A DNA stretch of 64,000 bases from positions 1,240,001 through 1,304,000 of the forward strand of contig NZ_CP102845.1 in assembly GCF_013307435.2 (NCBI RefSeq), given 5' to 3'. The notes beneath the pieces are model-generated. The model was not told the DNA's origin and searched no databases. It was given only the letters and a program-made list of their open reading frames with translations. This DNA is from Microvirga terrae. GTDB taxonomy: Bacteria > Pseudomonadota > Alphaproteobacteria > Rhizobiales > Beijerinckiaceae. The position numbers were made by a program, and so were the translations under genes. Below, piece after piece: positions 7,642-16,336 of this stretch. Numbering within the stretch: position 1 is the first letter of the stretch; each line of letters starts with the position of its first letter.

Positions 7642-8256
7642 TTAGGAATCCTGCCGCCACTGCGTGAGCGGCAGGATATCCGGCCGCTGACCGGGCGCTT
7701 TCTCCCAGGGATCCACGGCCCAGGCCGCGCCGGTCCGCTTTTCCGCGATGACGGCCGTGAAATGCGGATAGCGTCCGTCGAGGAAGAAGCCCCGCGATTC
7801 CGGGTATTCCACGATATGATGGGAGAGAAGACCCTGTTCCTGCAAAACCAGGAGCAGGCTCGTCGTGTTCGTGGTTTCGTCGAGGCAGTCCATCTGACCG
7901 TAAACGCCCGACATCTGAGGAGGAGACCCTGGCACATCGGGCTTTCCGCCCAAGGATGTCGCAAGATAGGCGGTATAGGCCCGCACCACCTCGCCCAAGG
8001 CCCGCCGCTCCGCGTCGGGCGAGGCTTGGCCGGCTTTCAGAGCGGCCCTGGCCCTGTCGATCCATGTCCCGTCGACCGAGATCTGCTGCCGACGCACGCA
8101 CCCATAGCCGTGGCAGGCAATGATCCGGCCTCCTGACGGCCCGACATAGCCCTGCTGGTTGAACCAGCTTTGAGCCGGAAGCGCGCCTGCCGTAGCCGAT
8201 GAAATGGTGAACAGGAACGGAAGGGTTTTCAAAATGAGAAGTGGCATCGATCTCAT
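7642..8256 (-). CDS. Secreted protein of unknown function
   Basis: 204 residues from the ATG at 8256 (8280 and 8247 are alternatives). A signal peptide is clear (PLLILKTLPFLFTISSATAGA). The mature part has two Cys near its N-terminus (CHGYGC) and a later LDETTNTTSLLLVLQE...HHIVEYPESRG region. This resembles a conserved alphaproteobacterial family of uncharacterised periplasmic proteins. I recognise no catalytic site. Its 3' end contains a perfect inverted repeat (7648-7677) that may serve as terminator for both converging genes. Confidence 0.6.
   Translation of the reverse strand: MRSMPLLILKTLPFLFTISSATAGALPAQSWFNQQGYVGPSGGRIIACHGYGCVRRQQISVDGTWIDRARAALKAGQASPDAERRALGEVVRAYTAYLATSLGGKPDVPGSPPQMSGVYGQMDCLDETTNTTSLLLVLQEQGLLSHHIVEYPESRGFFLDGRYPHFTAVIAEKRTGAAWAVDPWEKAPGQRPDILPLTQWRQDS
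7648..7677. terminator. Possible bidirectional terminator in coding end
   Basis: A perfect 10-bp inverted repeat, ATCCTGCCGC / GCGGCAGGAT, has a 10-base loop. It is just past the SWIB stop and inside the last codons of the opposite gene. There is no strong T tract on either side. Confidence 0.45.
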
Positions 8257-8370
8257 GATGGGGGTACCTATCGCCAGCATCGCTGTGGGTGCCCCAGGTC
8301 ATATAGATCGGACCGCTCGTCTGCCCATAGGTTAAGCTTGGTTGAGTCGGGTTACGACTTTGGAGGTCCC

Positions 8371-9234
8371 ATGTCCCGCATCGTGTTCCTGAACGGATCC
8401 TTCCTGCCCATCGAAGAGGCCAAGGTGCCTTTCATGGATCGTGGCTTCATGTTCGGGGATGGGGTCTACGAGGGCATCGGCATGCTCGACGGGCGTTTGA
8501 TCGACAACGAGGCGCATCTGGAGCGGCTGGAGCGCTCGCTCGCCGAGATCCGCATCACCAACCCCTACACCAGGGCGGAGTGGACCTCTTTCCAGGAAGA
8601 GCTCGCGCGTCGCAACGGTATGACGGAAGGCTTCATCTACTTCCAGGTCACTCGCGGTGTCGCCGAGCGTGACTTCTTCTTCCCGGAGGATACCAAGCCG
8701 ACGGTTGCAATGTTCACCCAGGCCAAGGCCATCGCCGCCGCACCCGCTGCGCAGACGGGGATCGCCGTCATCACCGTGCCAGACCTGCGCTGGCAGAGGC
8801 GCGACATCAAGTCGATCAACCTGCTCGCTCAGGTTCTCGCCAAGCAGGCGGCCCGGGAGGCCGGTGCGCAGGAGGCCTGGCTGGTGGAGGACGGTTTCGT
8901 GACGGAGGGCGGCTCGTCGAGTGCCTTCATCGTGACGAAAGGCGGCAGCATCGTCGTGCGTCCCTTGTCCAACGCCATCCTGCCGGGCATCACGCGCAAA
9001 TCGCTGCTGCAACTCTCGAAGAAAGCCAGGATCGTGCTCGAGGAGCGCCGTTTCACGGTCGAGGAGGCCTATGACGCCGCGGAGGCCTTTCTCACAAGCG
9101 CATCGAACTTCGTTCTTCCCGTTGTGTCCATCGACGGGCGCGCCGTTGCCGACGGCAAGCCGGGCCCGATCACGAAACGATTGCGGGAGCTCTACCTGGC
9201 CATGGCCGGCGCACCGGCCCTGGCAGCCGAGTAG
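8371..9234 (+). CDS. dat: D-amino-acid transaminase (class IV PLP enzyme)
   Basis: 287 residues, usual for fold-type IV transaminases. These swap amino groups between D-amino acids and 2-oxo acids such as D-Ala and 2-oxoglutarate, supplying D-Glu/D-Ala. Signatures: FMDRGFMFGDGVYEGI near the N-terminus, the PLP Lys in RDIKSIN (about residue 150), EAWLVEDGFVTEGGSSS and FLTSASNFVLPV. I start at MSRIVFLNG because GGAGG precedes this ATG. Branched-chain aminotransferase or aminodeoxychorismate lyase are the alternatives, but the motif spacing favours Dat. Confidence 0.85.
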   Translation: MSRIVFLNGSFLPIEEAKVPFMDRGFMFGDGVYEGIGMLDGRLIDNEAHLERLERSLAEIRITNPYTRAEWTSFQEELARRNGMTEGFIYFQVTRGVAERDFFFPEDTKPTVAMFTQAKAIAAAPAAQTGIAVITVPDLRWQRRDIKSINLLAQVLAKQAAREAGAQEAWLVEDGFVTEGGSSSAFIVTKGGSIVVRPLSNAILPGITRKSLLQLSKKARIVLEERRFTVEEAYDAAEAFLTSASNFVLPVVSIDGRAVADGKPGPITKRLRELYLAMAGAPALAAE

Positions 9235-9241
9235 CTGGGCC

Positions 9242-9266
9242 GGAACCCGCTCCTGGGTCGCCCGTT
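9242..9266 (+). promoter_or_regulatory. EcfG-type stress promoter, perfect consensus
   Basis: GGAAC-N16-CGTT lies in the 54-base gap between dat and the secreted-protein gene and ends 22 bases before its ATG. It gives that gene its own stress-inducible start. Confidence 0.75.
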
Positions 9267-9288
9267 GCCTTCTCAAAGGAGCGACCCC

Positions 9289-9642
9289 ATGAAGCGTGTG
9301 CTGGTCTTATCCACCATCCTGGCAACCGGCCTCGGCACGGCTGCCTTGGCGCAAAACCCCGAGGTTCTGAGGCAGCAGGCTCCGAACATGCCTGCTCCCA
9401 GCCAGATGCCGGCCGAAAAGGTCGAGCCGGACAGCAATCTCTCCGGCACGAGCGGACCCTCGGAGACTGGTTCGACCAACACCTTGAGCGACAAGCTGGA
9501 GCGTTCCGACGGGGTGATCCGTCCGCCGGAGAACGCCTCACCGGACATCACCGTACCGGCGCCGGTTCCCGATCCGGGCACCACCCCGGTCATCCGCCCA
9601 CCAGGAAGTCCCGGGGGCAATCAGCAGGTGGATCCAAAGTAG
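9289..9642 (+). CDS. Small secreted Pro-rich protein, probable stress gene
   Basis: 117 residues: a signal peptide (MKRVLVLSTILATGLGTAALA, cut before QNPE) then a disordered Pro/Ser/Asp-rich mature part with repeated VIRPPE/VIRPPG. AAAGGAG precedes the ATG. The perfect EcfG promoter just upstream points to induction in general stress. No known domain; the function is unknown. Confidence 0.65.
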   Translation: MKRVLVLSTILATGLGTAALAQNPEVLRQQAPNMPAPSQMPAEKVEPDSNLSGTSGPSETGSTNTLSDKLERSDGVIRPPENASPDITVPAPVPDPGTTPVIRPPGSPGGNQQVDPK

Positions 9643-9678
9643 GTGCACGGCCCTCGACAAGTCCGTTGCCGGCGGGTG

Positions 9679-10683
9679 CTACTTTCCCGCCGAGCGACGG
9701 CGCTTGCCGTCGCGTGACCTGGTGTTTTCGCGGGCTCTCCCGTTCTCTGGCTGACCGCCGCTTTTCATGATCTGAGCGGCCACCTCGGAGATCTCGCGGC
9801 GCAGCTCGTCGTTCTCGCCTTGCGAGCTTTCCAGTCCCGCAAAGCGGGCTTGGACCTCGTCCCGCTCGCTTTCGATCTCCCGGATTTTCTGCTCCAGGAT
9901 CAGGCCGCGCTCCTGCTCGGCGGCCAGACTCTTGGCCAGCTCGGCCAAGCGCAGACGCTCGTCCGAGAGCTCGCTGTGGCGTTCGCCCAGCGCTCTCTCG
10001 AAGTCGTTGCCGCGGGCGGTCTGTGTCATCAGGCGGGTTTCGAGGTCCGAAATGGTGATGCGCTTGGTATCGAGTTCGCTCAGCGAGGCCGTGAGCCGCC
10101 GTTGCGCATCCGTGAACTCAGTCTCGAGACGGGAGAGTTTCTCGTCCGCGTGAATGAGTTCGTTCCTGAGCTTGGCGCGGTCTTGCTGCGCCAGATCCAG
10201 TTCCATGCGGGTGTTGGACAACTCATCCAGGGTGGCGCGGTGGGCATTTTCGAGAGCGGCCAGCGTCTCGCGCGTGCTCGAGAGATAGGTTTGCGTCTGG
10301 GTCTGATCGGCCTCGGCGGCTGCCAGGCGGGTCTGGGTCTCGGCCAGCCTGGTCTCCAGTTCCGACACCGTCCTGTCCCGTTCGGTGAGAGTGGCTTCGA
10401 GCGCCTCGATGCGGATAGCCCGCCGGCCCAGCTCTTCCATGCTCTCGTGCTTGAAGGCGAGGGCCTCCTCGGCCTTGCGCTCGATCCGCCGCTGCAGCAC
10501 GGCGAATTCCGCCCGGAGGTGGTCCTTCTCCGCCGTCAGTTCCGAGATCGACATGGGAAACAGAGCTTCGGCCCTGCGCCGGGCCAGGCGCTCCGCACGC
10601 GCATTGACGGCCGGGATGATGAGAAGCGCGATGAGGGATGCTGCGACGAATCCCAGCGCAAAGATCATGATGCTTTCGATCAC
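9679..10683 (-). CDS. Membrane-anchored long coiled-coil protein
   Basis: 334 residues. One N-terminal membrane helix (about 5-25, IMIFALGFVAASLIALLIIPAV) is followed by an almost unbroken coiled coil (about 45-300, rich in E, L, R and A heptads) and a basic Arg/Lys tail. Conserved in Rhizobiales as an uncharacterised protein; the shape recalls division or envelope scaffolds, but that is inference. It stands alone and converges with the secreted-protein gene. Confidence 0.65.
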   Translation of the reverse strand: MIESIMIFALGFVAASLIALLIIPAVNARAERLARRRAEALFPMSISELTAEKDHLRAEFAVLQRRIERKAEEALAFKHESMEELGRRAIRIEALEATLTERDRTVSELETRLAETQTRLAAAEADQTQTQTYLSSTRETLAALENAHRATLDELSNTRMELDLAQQDRAKLRNELIHADEKLSRLETEFTDAQRRLTASLSELDTKRITISDLETRLMTQTARGNDFERALGERHSELSDERLRLAELAKSLAAEQERGLILEQKIREIESERDEVQARFAGLESSQGENDELRREISEVAAQIMKSGGQPENGRARENTRSRDGKRRRSAGK

Positions 10684-10841
10684 GCGGACGCCAACTCCAA
10701 GGTGCTTGACCGGTAACGCTCAAGCACCTTGCCTTGTGCCTGCGCAGCTTTCCAGAGCCATCTGGCCCCAGACGGCCCGTTGTAGCGCATTCGCGGGCCG
10801 TTTCCACTGGCGGGCGAGCAGATGCTGACCCGCGCCGTGTC

Positions 10842-11444
10842 CTAGAACGGATTCCAGGTCGGCTCCGAGGTGAATTTCAGATACCCGACATTGACGCCGA
10901 GGCGTGCGCCGACGCCGGCCCGGATCGGCACCACGATCATCTCGTCCGCGGCCACGGCCGTCACGCCGAAGCCGCCAATGAAGTAGGCCGAGCCGTCGAT
11001 GCCCACGAAGCGCTTATAGAGGGCCTCGGTGAAGGGCATGTTGTAGACGAGCATCATGGTGCGGGCTCCGTCGCCGCCCACATCGAAGCCCAGCGACGGT
11101 CCCTGCCAGAAAATGCGGCGGTCTCCCGCATTGCGGGTGAAAAGCTTGCCCTCGCCGTAGCGCAGGCCGCCGAAGAAGGCGCCGGAGGCTTCCTGGCCCA
11201 GGATGTAGCCGTTGGGCTCGCCCCAACGCCGAATCGCCTCCTGCAGAGCAAGGGCGATGCCGCGGGAGGCCGAACCGAAGAACTGGTGCCCCGATTCGAC
11301 CAGTTCGTTGGAATTGAACGAGTTGGGATTGCCGGGACTGCTCGCGTAGGCGCGGTGAACGGATTGCGCCGAGACCTGGAGGGGCAGGGCGCCGACCAGC
11401 GCGGCAAAGGCCGCTGCCGCAAGGAACGTGGATCGGGAGCGCAT
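10842..11444 (-). CDS. DUF1134 secreted protein
   Basis: 200 residues with a signal peptide (AAAAFAALVGALPLQVSAQ). The mature part is the full DUF1134 domain: GHQFFGSASRGIA, WGEPNGYILGQEASGAFFGGLRYGEG, WQGPSLGFDVGGDGARTMMLVYN and VGARLGVNVGYLKFT. The family is almost limited to alphaproteobacteria and is of unknown function, presumably periplasmic or outer-membrane. It is transcribed away from the coiled-coil gene's promoter side, with no obvious operon partner. Confidence 0.88.
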   Translation of the reverse strand: MRSRSTFLAAAAFAALVGALPLQVSAQSVHRAYASSPGNPNSFNSNELVESGHQFFGSASRGIALALQEAIRRWGEPNGYILGQEASGAFFGGLRYGEGKLFTRNAGDRRIFWQGPSLGFDVGGDGARTMMLVYNMPFTEALYKRFVGIDGSAYFIGGFGVTAVAADEMIVVPIRAGVGARLGVNVGYLKFTSEPTWNPF

Positions 11445-11625
11445 GGGCTATCTCCTCGCATGAGACAGGGGTGCGTCCGGCCGTTCGGGCCGGAGGGCTG
11501 CTATCGAGGCCCGAAGTTTAAGATCATCAACCCTAACAATCTCTGTACGGAGAGCCTGATGGACGTGCGGGATTCATCATTCCGACCGCCAATGTCCCGC
11601 GAGGCTCCCAAATCGGCTGCAAGCC

Positions 11626-12459
11626 TCAGGCGACCGAGGCCGAAACCGGCAGATCGAGGCGTGTCGCCAGAGCCGCGTCTCCGATGGCCGCGAAGGGACC
11701 GTTGCGATAGCCCCTTCCTTCGTGGCCGTAGGTCAGCGGAGCGCCGCCCGGTCCGACAACGCTGCCGCCCGCACAGGTGAGGATGTGATCCCCGGCTGCC
11801 GTATCCCATTCCATGGTGGGGCCGCAGCGCACATAGACATCGGCCTCGCCGGACGCGATGAGGCAGAATTTCAGGGCCGACGAGGTCATGCGTCGTGTGC
11901 CAATCGACAGGACGGACAGGCAGGTTTCCGTCGCCATGTCGCCATGACGGCGGCTCACCAGGGCCACGAGGTCCTTTTCCGGGGCCGGACGAACCCTCGC
12001 CTCGCGCCAGTCGAACCCCGTCTCCAGCCCGTTGGGGAGGGGACTCTTCCGGGCCGTATCCCCGGCAATCCACACCGATCCCATGGCCGGAGCCGCCACC
12101 ACGGCCGCCATGGGCCTGTTGCCATGGATCAGCGCGATATTGACGCTGTATTCACCCGTGCCGTGAATGAAATCCCCCGTGCCGTCGAGGGGATCGACCA
12201 GGAAAAAGTAGTCGTCCGTCTGCGTGGAGCTGGAGGTTTCCTCCGCCACGACCGGGACGCCGCGCCACGCCTCGTCGAGACGTTGGATGATCAGGTGTTC
12301 GGCTGCGAGATCCGCCGCCGTCGTCGGAGTTCCGTCATCCTTGATGCGCTTGTCGACGATCGCGCTTTCCATGCCGCGCAGGATGCGGCCTGCCTCCCAG
12401 GCGATATGGGCGAGCTTGAGGGCGATCTCGTCGGGATTTTGACCATCGAAGCGCATCAT
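11626..12459 (-). CDS. cysQ: 3'(2'),5'-bisphosphate nucleotidase, inositol-monophosphatase family
   Basis: 277 residues. CysQ hydrolyses 3'-phosphoadenosine 5'-phosphate (and PAPS) and balances sulfate assimilation. Metal-binding motifs of the family are in order: KDDGTPTTAAD (about 43-53), VVAEE (about 69-73), DPLDGTGDF (about 88-96) and EWDTAAGD (about 215-222). The D-G-T-G variant of the usual DGT.NF is typical of CysQ. It stands alone between a DUF1134 gene and divergent chpT. A broader inositol-phosphatase activity cannot be excluded. Confidence 0.85.
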   Translation of the reverse strand: MMRFDGQNPDEIALKLAHIAWEAGRILRGMESAIVDKRIKDDGTPTTAADLAAEHLIIQRLDEAWRGVPVVAEETSSSTQTDDYFFLVDPLDGTGDFIHGTGEYSVNIALIHGNRPMAAVVAAPAMGSVWIAGDTARKSPLPNGLETGFDWREARVRPAPEKDLVALVSRRHGDMATETCLSVLSIGTRRMTSSALKFCLIASGEADVYVRCGPTMEWDTAAGDHILTCAGGSVVGPGGAPLTYGHEGRGYRNGPFAAIGDAALATRLDLPVSASVA

Positions 12460-12631
12460 GGCTTTGTGCCTGCTCCCTTAAGAACTGTCGATCTCTTTTT
12501 GCCCGCTTTTCAAAGAACTCATAGCCGGGTATCCCGGTTCACGTTCTCTTTCCTGTTTGGCTGTATGCATTCTGGTCGAAATTTCGATTTCATGAACACA
12601 TAGCTGACATTACGGTGCTTCCGGAGCCCTC

Positions 12632-13273
12632 ATGGCCACGATCTCGCTCGATTCGCTCGACCTCGCCGCTCTCCTCTGCTCGCGCGTCTGCCACGACGTG
12701 ATTTCCCCGGTGGGCGCGATCGTCAACGGGCTGGAGGTTCTGGAGGATGACAACGACGCCTCCATGCGCGACTTCGCTCTCGATCTCATTCAGAAGAGCG
12801 CCCGCCAGGCCTCCGCCCGGCTGCAGTTCGCGCGCCTCGCCTTCGGGGCGGCCGGATCGGCGGGCGCTTCGATCGACCTCGGCGACGCCGAACAGGTAGC
12901 CCGCGGACTTTTCCTCGACGACAAGATCTCCTTCTCCTGGTCTTCACCTCGGCTTCTCTTCCCGAAGAACCGGGTGAAGCTGCTCCTCAATCTCGTCATG
13001 ATCGCCACTGCGGCCATTCCGCGGGGCGGCTCGATTGCCGTGACCGTCACGGGAGATGCGGAGAACTGCGCCTTCACGATCGTCTCGAAAGGCCTGAACG
13101 CCCGCATTCCCGCGCATTCCGAGGCGCTGCTGGCCGGCAATTCTGAAACCGGCACCGTCGATGCTCACGGCATCCAGATCTACTATGCCGGCATGGTGGC
13201 GCGCGCCTCGAGCATGAGCGTCGCGTTCAGCATCGAGGGTGACGAGGTGACGATCAAGGCCGCCATGGCCTGA
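12632..13273 (+). CDS. chpT: Histidine phosphotransferase ChpT
   Basis: 213 residues with a histidine-kinase-like dimer (DHp plus degenerate ATPase fold) lacking nucleotide-binding boxes. ChpT passes phosphate from the CckA kinase to CtrA and CpdR. The phospho-histidine is H21 in CHDVISPVGAI; a second conserved stretch is LNLVMIATAAIPRGG. It lies 0.5 kb from ctrA, with a membrane-protein gene between. The family is alphaproteobacterial, supporting the host assignment. Confidence 0.9.
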   Translation: MATISLDSLDLAALLCSRVCHDVISPVGAIVNGLEVLEDDNDASMRDFALDLIQKSARQASARLQFARLAFGAAGSAGASIDLGDAEQVARGLFLDDKISFSWSSPRLLFPKNRVKLLLNLVMIATAAIPRGGSIAVTVTGDAENCAFTIVSKGLNARIPAHSEALLAGNSETGTVDAHGIQIYYAGMVARASSMSVAFSIEGDEVTIKAAMA

Positions 13274-13282
13274 GGCCGCCGG

Positions 13283-13720
13283 TCAAGCCTTATAGGAGAC
13301 GAGAACCGCGCCCGACGCGATTAACGCGATGCCGATCCAGTTCGGCATCGCTAGCTTCTCGCCCAGAAAGAGCACGCCGAACAGGGCGACGAGCACGACG
13401 CTGAGCTTGTCGAGCGGGGCGACGCGTGCCGCATCGCCGAGCTTCAGGGCCCGGAAGTAGCAGAGCCAGGACGCACCCGTGGCCAATCCGGACAGGACAA
13501 GGAAAAGGTAGGTTCTTCCAGAGATGGAGGTAGGCGCCTGCCATTGGCCGCTGGCGATGAGAATTCCCCCGAGGACGAACAGGATCACGACCGTCCGGAT
13601 GAAGGTGGCGAAGTCCGAGTTGATCTGCTCGATGCCGACTTTGGCGAAGATGGCCGTCAGAGCCGCGAAGGCGGCGGAAAGCAGCGCCCAGAACTGCCAT
13701 GAGACGAGAACGGATTTCAT
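13283..13720 (-). CDS. EamA/DMT-family small membrane transporter
   Basis: 145 residues with four to five membrane helices, one EamA repeat. Small proteins with one EamA domain are thought to work as dimers that export metabolites; the substrate is unknown. SD GGAGG lies six bases before the ATG at 13720, favouring it over the ATG at 13732. The end of the gene (LDKLSVVLVALFGVLFLGEKL) shows the usual EamA signature. It is downstream of ctrA but separated by a terminator. Confidence 0.8.
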   Translation of the reverse strand: MKSVLVSWQFWALLSAAFAALTAIFAKVGIEQINSDFATFIRTVVILFVLGGILIASGQWQAPTSISGRTYLFLVLSGLATGASWLCYFRALKLGDAARVAPLDKLSVVLVALFGVLFLGEKLAMPNWIGIALIASGAVLVSYKA

Positions 13721-13743
13721 GAGGGCCTCCATGCGCCGTCAAC

Positions 13744-13774
13744 AAAAAAGCCCGGGTCTGAACCGGGCCTTTTT
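13744..13774. terminator. Bidirectional terminator after ctrA
   Basis: GCCCGG / CCGGGC stem with a 7-base loop flanked by A6 on one side and T5 on the other. It works on the minus strand as the ctrA terminator and is symmetrical enough for both strands. Confidence 0.85.
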
Positions 13775-13797
13775 GGGTTTGTAGTCGATCGCGAGGC

Positions 13798-14499
13798 TTA
13801 GATCGCGATGCGCTCTTCCGCCTCGTTCGGCTCGCGCAGCACGTAGCCGCGGCCCCAGACGGTCTCGATATAGTTGCGGCCCTGCGAGGCATTGGCGAGC
13901 TTCTTGCGCAGCTTGCAGATGAAGACGTCGATGATCTTCAGTTCGGGCTCGTCCATGCCGCCGTAAAGGTGGTTAAGGAACATCTCCTTGGTGAGGGTCG
14001 TGCCCTTACGCAGGGAGAGGAGTTCCAGCATCTGGTATTCCTTGCCGGTCAGGTGAACGCGGGCGCCGCTGACCTCGACCGTCTTGGTATCGAGGTTCAC
14101 GATCAGGTCCCCGGTGGTGATCACCGACTGAGCGTGGCCCTTCGAGCGGCGGACGATCGCATGAATGCGGGCCACCATCTCGTCCTTGTGGAACGGTTTG
14201 GTGAGATAATCGTCGGCGCCGAAGCCGAGGCCCTTCACCTTGTCCTCGATGCCCGCCATGCCGGACAGGATCAGGATCGGGGTCTTCACCTTCGCGACGC
14301 GGAGCGTCCGCAGAACCTCGTAGCCCGACATGTCGGGCAGGTTCAGGTCGAGAAGGATGATGTCGTAATCGTAGAGTTTGCCGAGGTCGATGCCCTCTTC
14401 GCCGAGATCCGTCGTATAAATGTTGAAGTTCTCGGACTTCAGCATCAGTTCGATGCTTTGCGCTGTCGCGCTGTCGTCTTCGATCAGAAGTACGCGCAT
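13798..14499 (-). CDS. ctrA: Cell-cycle response regulator CtrA
   Basis: 233 residues. An N-terminal receiver with D51 (LLDLNLPD), acidic pocket E7-D8-D9 and Lys in LTKPF is followed by an OmpR/PhoB winged helix (about 125-225: [50 protein letters not shown]). CtrA is the master regulator of the alphaproteobacterial cell cycle and of motility. The canonical start MRVLLIEDD is at 14499. Upstream DNA carries several GANTC methylation sites and a TTAACCAT half-site, consistent with CcrM and self-regulation. Confidence 0.97.
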   Translation of the reverse strand: MRVLLIEDDSATAQSIELMLKSENFNIYTTDLGEEGIDLGKLYDYDIILLDLNLPDMSGYEVLRTLRVAKVKTPILILSGMAGIEDKVKGLGFGADDYLTKPFHKDEMVARIHAIVRRSKGHAQSVITTGDLIVNLDTKTVEVSGARVHLTGKEYQMLELLSLRKGTTLTKEMFLNHLYGGMDEPELKIIDVFICKLRKKLANASQGRNYIETVWGRGYVLREPNEAEERIAI

Positions 14500-15017
14500 G
14501 TTCAATCCCCAGCCCTTGCCCTTGAGCTTGAGAGCAGCGGAGGGCTGCCCATCCGACGCCGGGCCTGCGACGGATGCTCTTTTGAACTGATTCGAAACGC
14601 TAATTCAGAATGGTTAACAAACACTGATTCTGGGATGCAAGCGCTTAACGACCTTGGCCGGCAGATCATCCGCCGAAGACGATTGTCCTGTGGATTCTGG
14701 GTAACCATAGGGAACCGCCTCACATCATCCCAAATTCTTGTAACCTAAGCGTTTCAGGTGAATCCGGAGGCGGATCCGGTCTGGCCGCGCCCGTGACCGA
14801 CCCAGTGTTAACGAAACCGGTAAACGAAAGGTTTACAAACCCGGAGGATGTCGCTCCCGGGCCCAGGCGCGCCTCAGGGGAGCCCCGGGATAGGAAATTT
14901 TTTGTCGCAGCCGGTAAGGAAAGCTCAACCTCCATGGGCGATGGTCAGGCCTGTCTGGCGGATAACTGAGCGATCCGTGAGATGCAGTGAAACAGCGACG
15001 TGTGGAGTTGAATCAAG
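14500..15017. promoter_or_regulatory. ctrA-fliJ divergent promoter region with GANTC cluster
   Basis: 518 bases without a gene. GANTC (CcrM) sites start at 14589, 14626, 14693, 14760 and 15010. A CtrA half-site TTAACCAT lies on the minus strand at 14610-14617, and a variant GTAACCAT near 14704. TTAAC-N7-GTAAA near 14806 is a possible site for the fliJ side. The density of methylation sites suits a cell-cycle-timed promoter. Confidence 0.6.
14610..14617 (-). promoter_or_regulatory. CtrA half-site TTAACCAT
   Basis: An exact TTAACCAT on the ctrA coding strand, 111 bases before the ATG, between two GANTC sites. It probably supports autoregulation. Confidence 0.55.
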
Positions 15018-15407
15018 ATGAAGTCGCGGGATACGCTCATCCGCCTCAAGCGCTTTCAGGTCGACGAGAAGCGTCGGCGGGTGGCGCAGATCGAGATGAT
15101 GATCGCCGAGTTCGACCGCATGGCGGCTGACCTCGACCGGGAGATCGCGGCGGAAGAGCAGAAGGCCGGCATCGCCGACCCGAACCACTTTGCCTATCCA
15201 ACCTATGCGCGCGCCGCGGCCCAGCGCCGCGACAACCTCCGCCACTCGGCTCAGAACCTTCACATCCAGCTCGACGACGCGAAAGCCGAGCTCGGCGAGG
15301 CCTTCGAGGAGCTGAAGAAGGCCGAGAGCCTGGAGGATCGCGAGCGGACCCTCGATGCCGCCATCAGCCAGACCGGACAGGGCCGGGCCGTCCGCGCCAC
15401 CGCCTGA
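15018..15407 (+). CDS. fliJ: FliJ-like flagellar export chaperone
   Basis: 129 residues, nearly all coiled coil, with the N-terminal LIRLKRFQVDEKRRRVAQIE pattern of FliJ. FliJ is the stalk-like chaperone that links the FliI ATPase to the export gate. Placement divergent from ctrA is typical in Rhizobiales, where CtrA controls flagellar genes. GGAG is upstream of the ATG. No other flagellar structural gene is in the window. Confidence 0.8.
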   Translation: MKSRDTLIRLKRFQVDEKRRRVAQIEMMIAEFDRMAADLDREIAAEEQKAGIADPNHFAYPTYARAAAQRRDNLRHSAQNLHIQLDDAKAELGEAFEELKKAESLEDRERTLDAAISQTGQGRAVRATA

Positions 15408-15431
15408 CCGTCCGAACAATCCACGTGATCG

Positions 15432-15462
15432 AAGGGCGCGCTCGACCGACCGCGTCCTTTTT
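15432..15462 (+). terminator. Terminator after fliJ
   Basis: AAGGGCGCG pairs with CGCGTCCTT (nine pairs, one G-T) around a 10-base loop and runs into five Ts. It overlaps the stop of the opposing GNAT gene. Confidence 0.75.
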
Positions 15463-16085
15463 CATGTCTGAGCCGTCAGGATCGGCACCTGGGGGGCGGC
15501 ATCCCGTGGGAGGAACCCGAGGAGGCGAGGATCGTCGGCCACCTCGATGGCGCGCCGGTAAGGCGTGAAGCCCGACCGCATGTAGAAGGCGAGGGCCCCC
15601 GGGGCATCGAGCGTGCAGGTATGGACGAAGAAGCGCTCGGTCGGCCGGGCGAAGGCGCGGGCGATAGCCTCGTTCATCAGGAAGCGGCCGGCGCCTTGGC
15701 CGATGAACCCGGGAACGAGGCCAAGAAACGCCAGCTCGACCTCCCGGTCGACCCGGAAATCGAGTTCAAGCAGCCCTACATCGGCCGTGCCGTCGTGAAG
15801 GGCATAGGCCTCCACGTCGGGATCGTCGAGGATGGAAGCCAGCCTGTCGTCGGCCATGACCACGCGGCTGAACCAGAGCCAGGGTTCGCCGATCGCCTTG
15901 AACAGCGCCCGGTAGCGCGGGCGATCCCGATCGATCCGCCGAAGGCTCCAGCCGGCGGGCTTGGAAAAGGGCGAAGGACTGGGGCGCTCGCGCATTTCGA
16001 GATACGTGACGATCGCGGCGATCTTGCCGGGCGGCAGGTCCGTATAGCCGTCGAGGTTGAGGGCCGCTGCAGGTTCCGTCGTCAT
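15462..16085 (-). CDS. GNAT-family N-acetyltransferase
   Basis: 207 residues. The GNAT fold is in the C-terminal two thirds: VGLLELDFRVDREVELAFLGLVPGFIGQGAGRFLMNEA holds the acetyl-CoA-binding Q/G-x-G-x-G/A loop, and FVHTCTLDAPGALAFYMRSGF is the last conserved motif. I start at the ATG at 16085 (MTTEPAAAL); the frame stays open upstream but that sequence is atypical. The substrate is not evident. It converges with fliJ. Confidence 0.78.
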   Translation of the reverse strand: MTTEPAAALNLDGYTDLPPGKIAAIVTYLEMRERPSPSPFSKPAGWSLRRIDRDRPRYRALFKAIGEPWLWFSRVVMADDRLASILDDPDVEAYALHDGTADVGLLELDFRVDREVELAFLGLVPGFIGQGAGRFLMNEAIARAFARPTERFFVHTCTLDAPGALAFYMRSGFTPYRRAIEVADDPRLLGFLPRDAAPQVPILTAQT

Positions 16086-16336
16086 GGGCCAGGCCTTGTG
16101 GACGCGATGGGGGGAAAAGGGACGACGCTCGATAGGGGCATCGCGGCCCCGCGTCACTCCCTTTCGGTGGCAGGCCCGACATGCATCCCAGCTTCCATGG
16201 AACCGCCCGGGCCTTCGCCTCCCGTAGCGGGTGCCGGAATTGAACCTTATGTCATGCTGCGGCAAGGCATAATCCCCTTGCGGAACAATGGGATTGTGGG
16301 CACAGAAGAAACCAGCGAGGGAGTTCTGCCGGCTCT

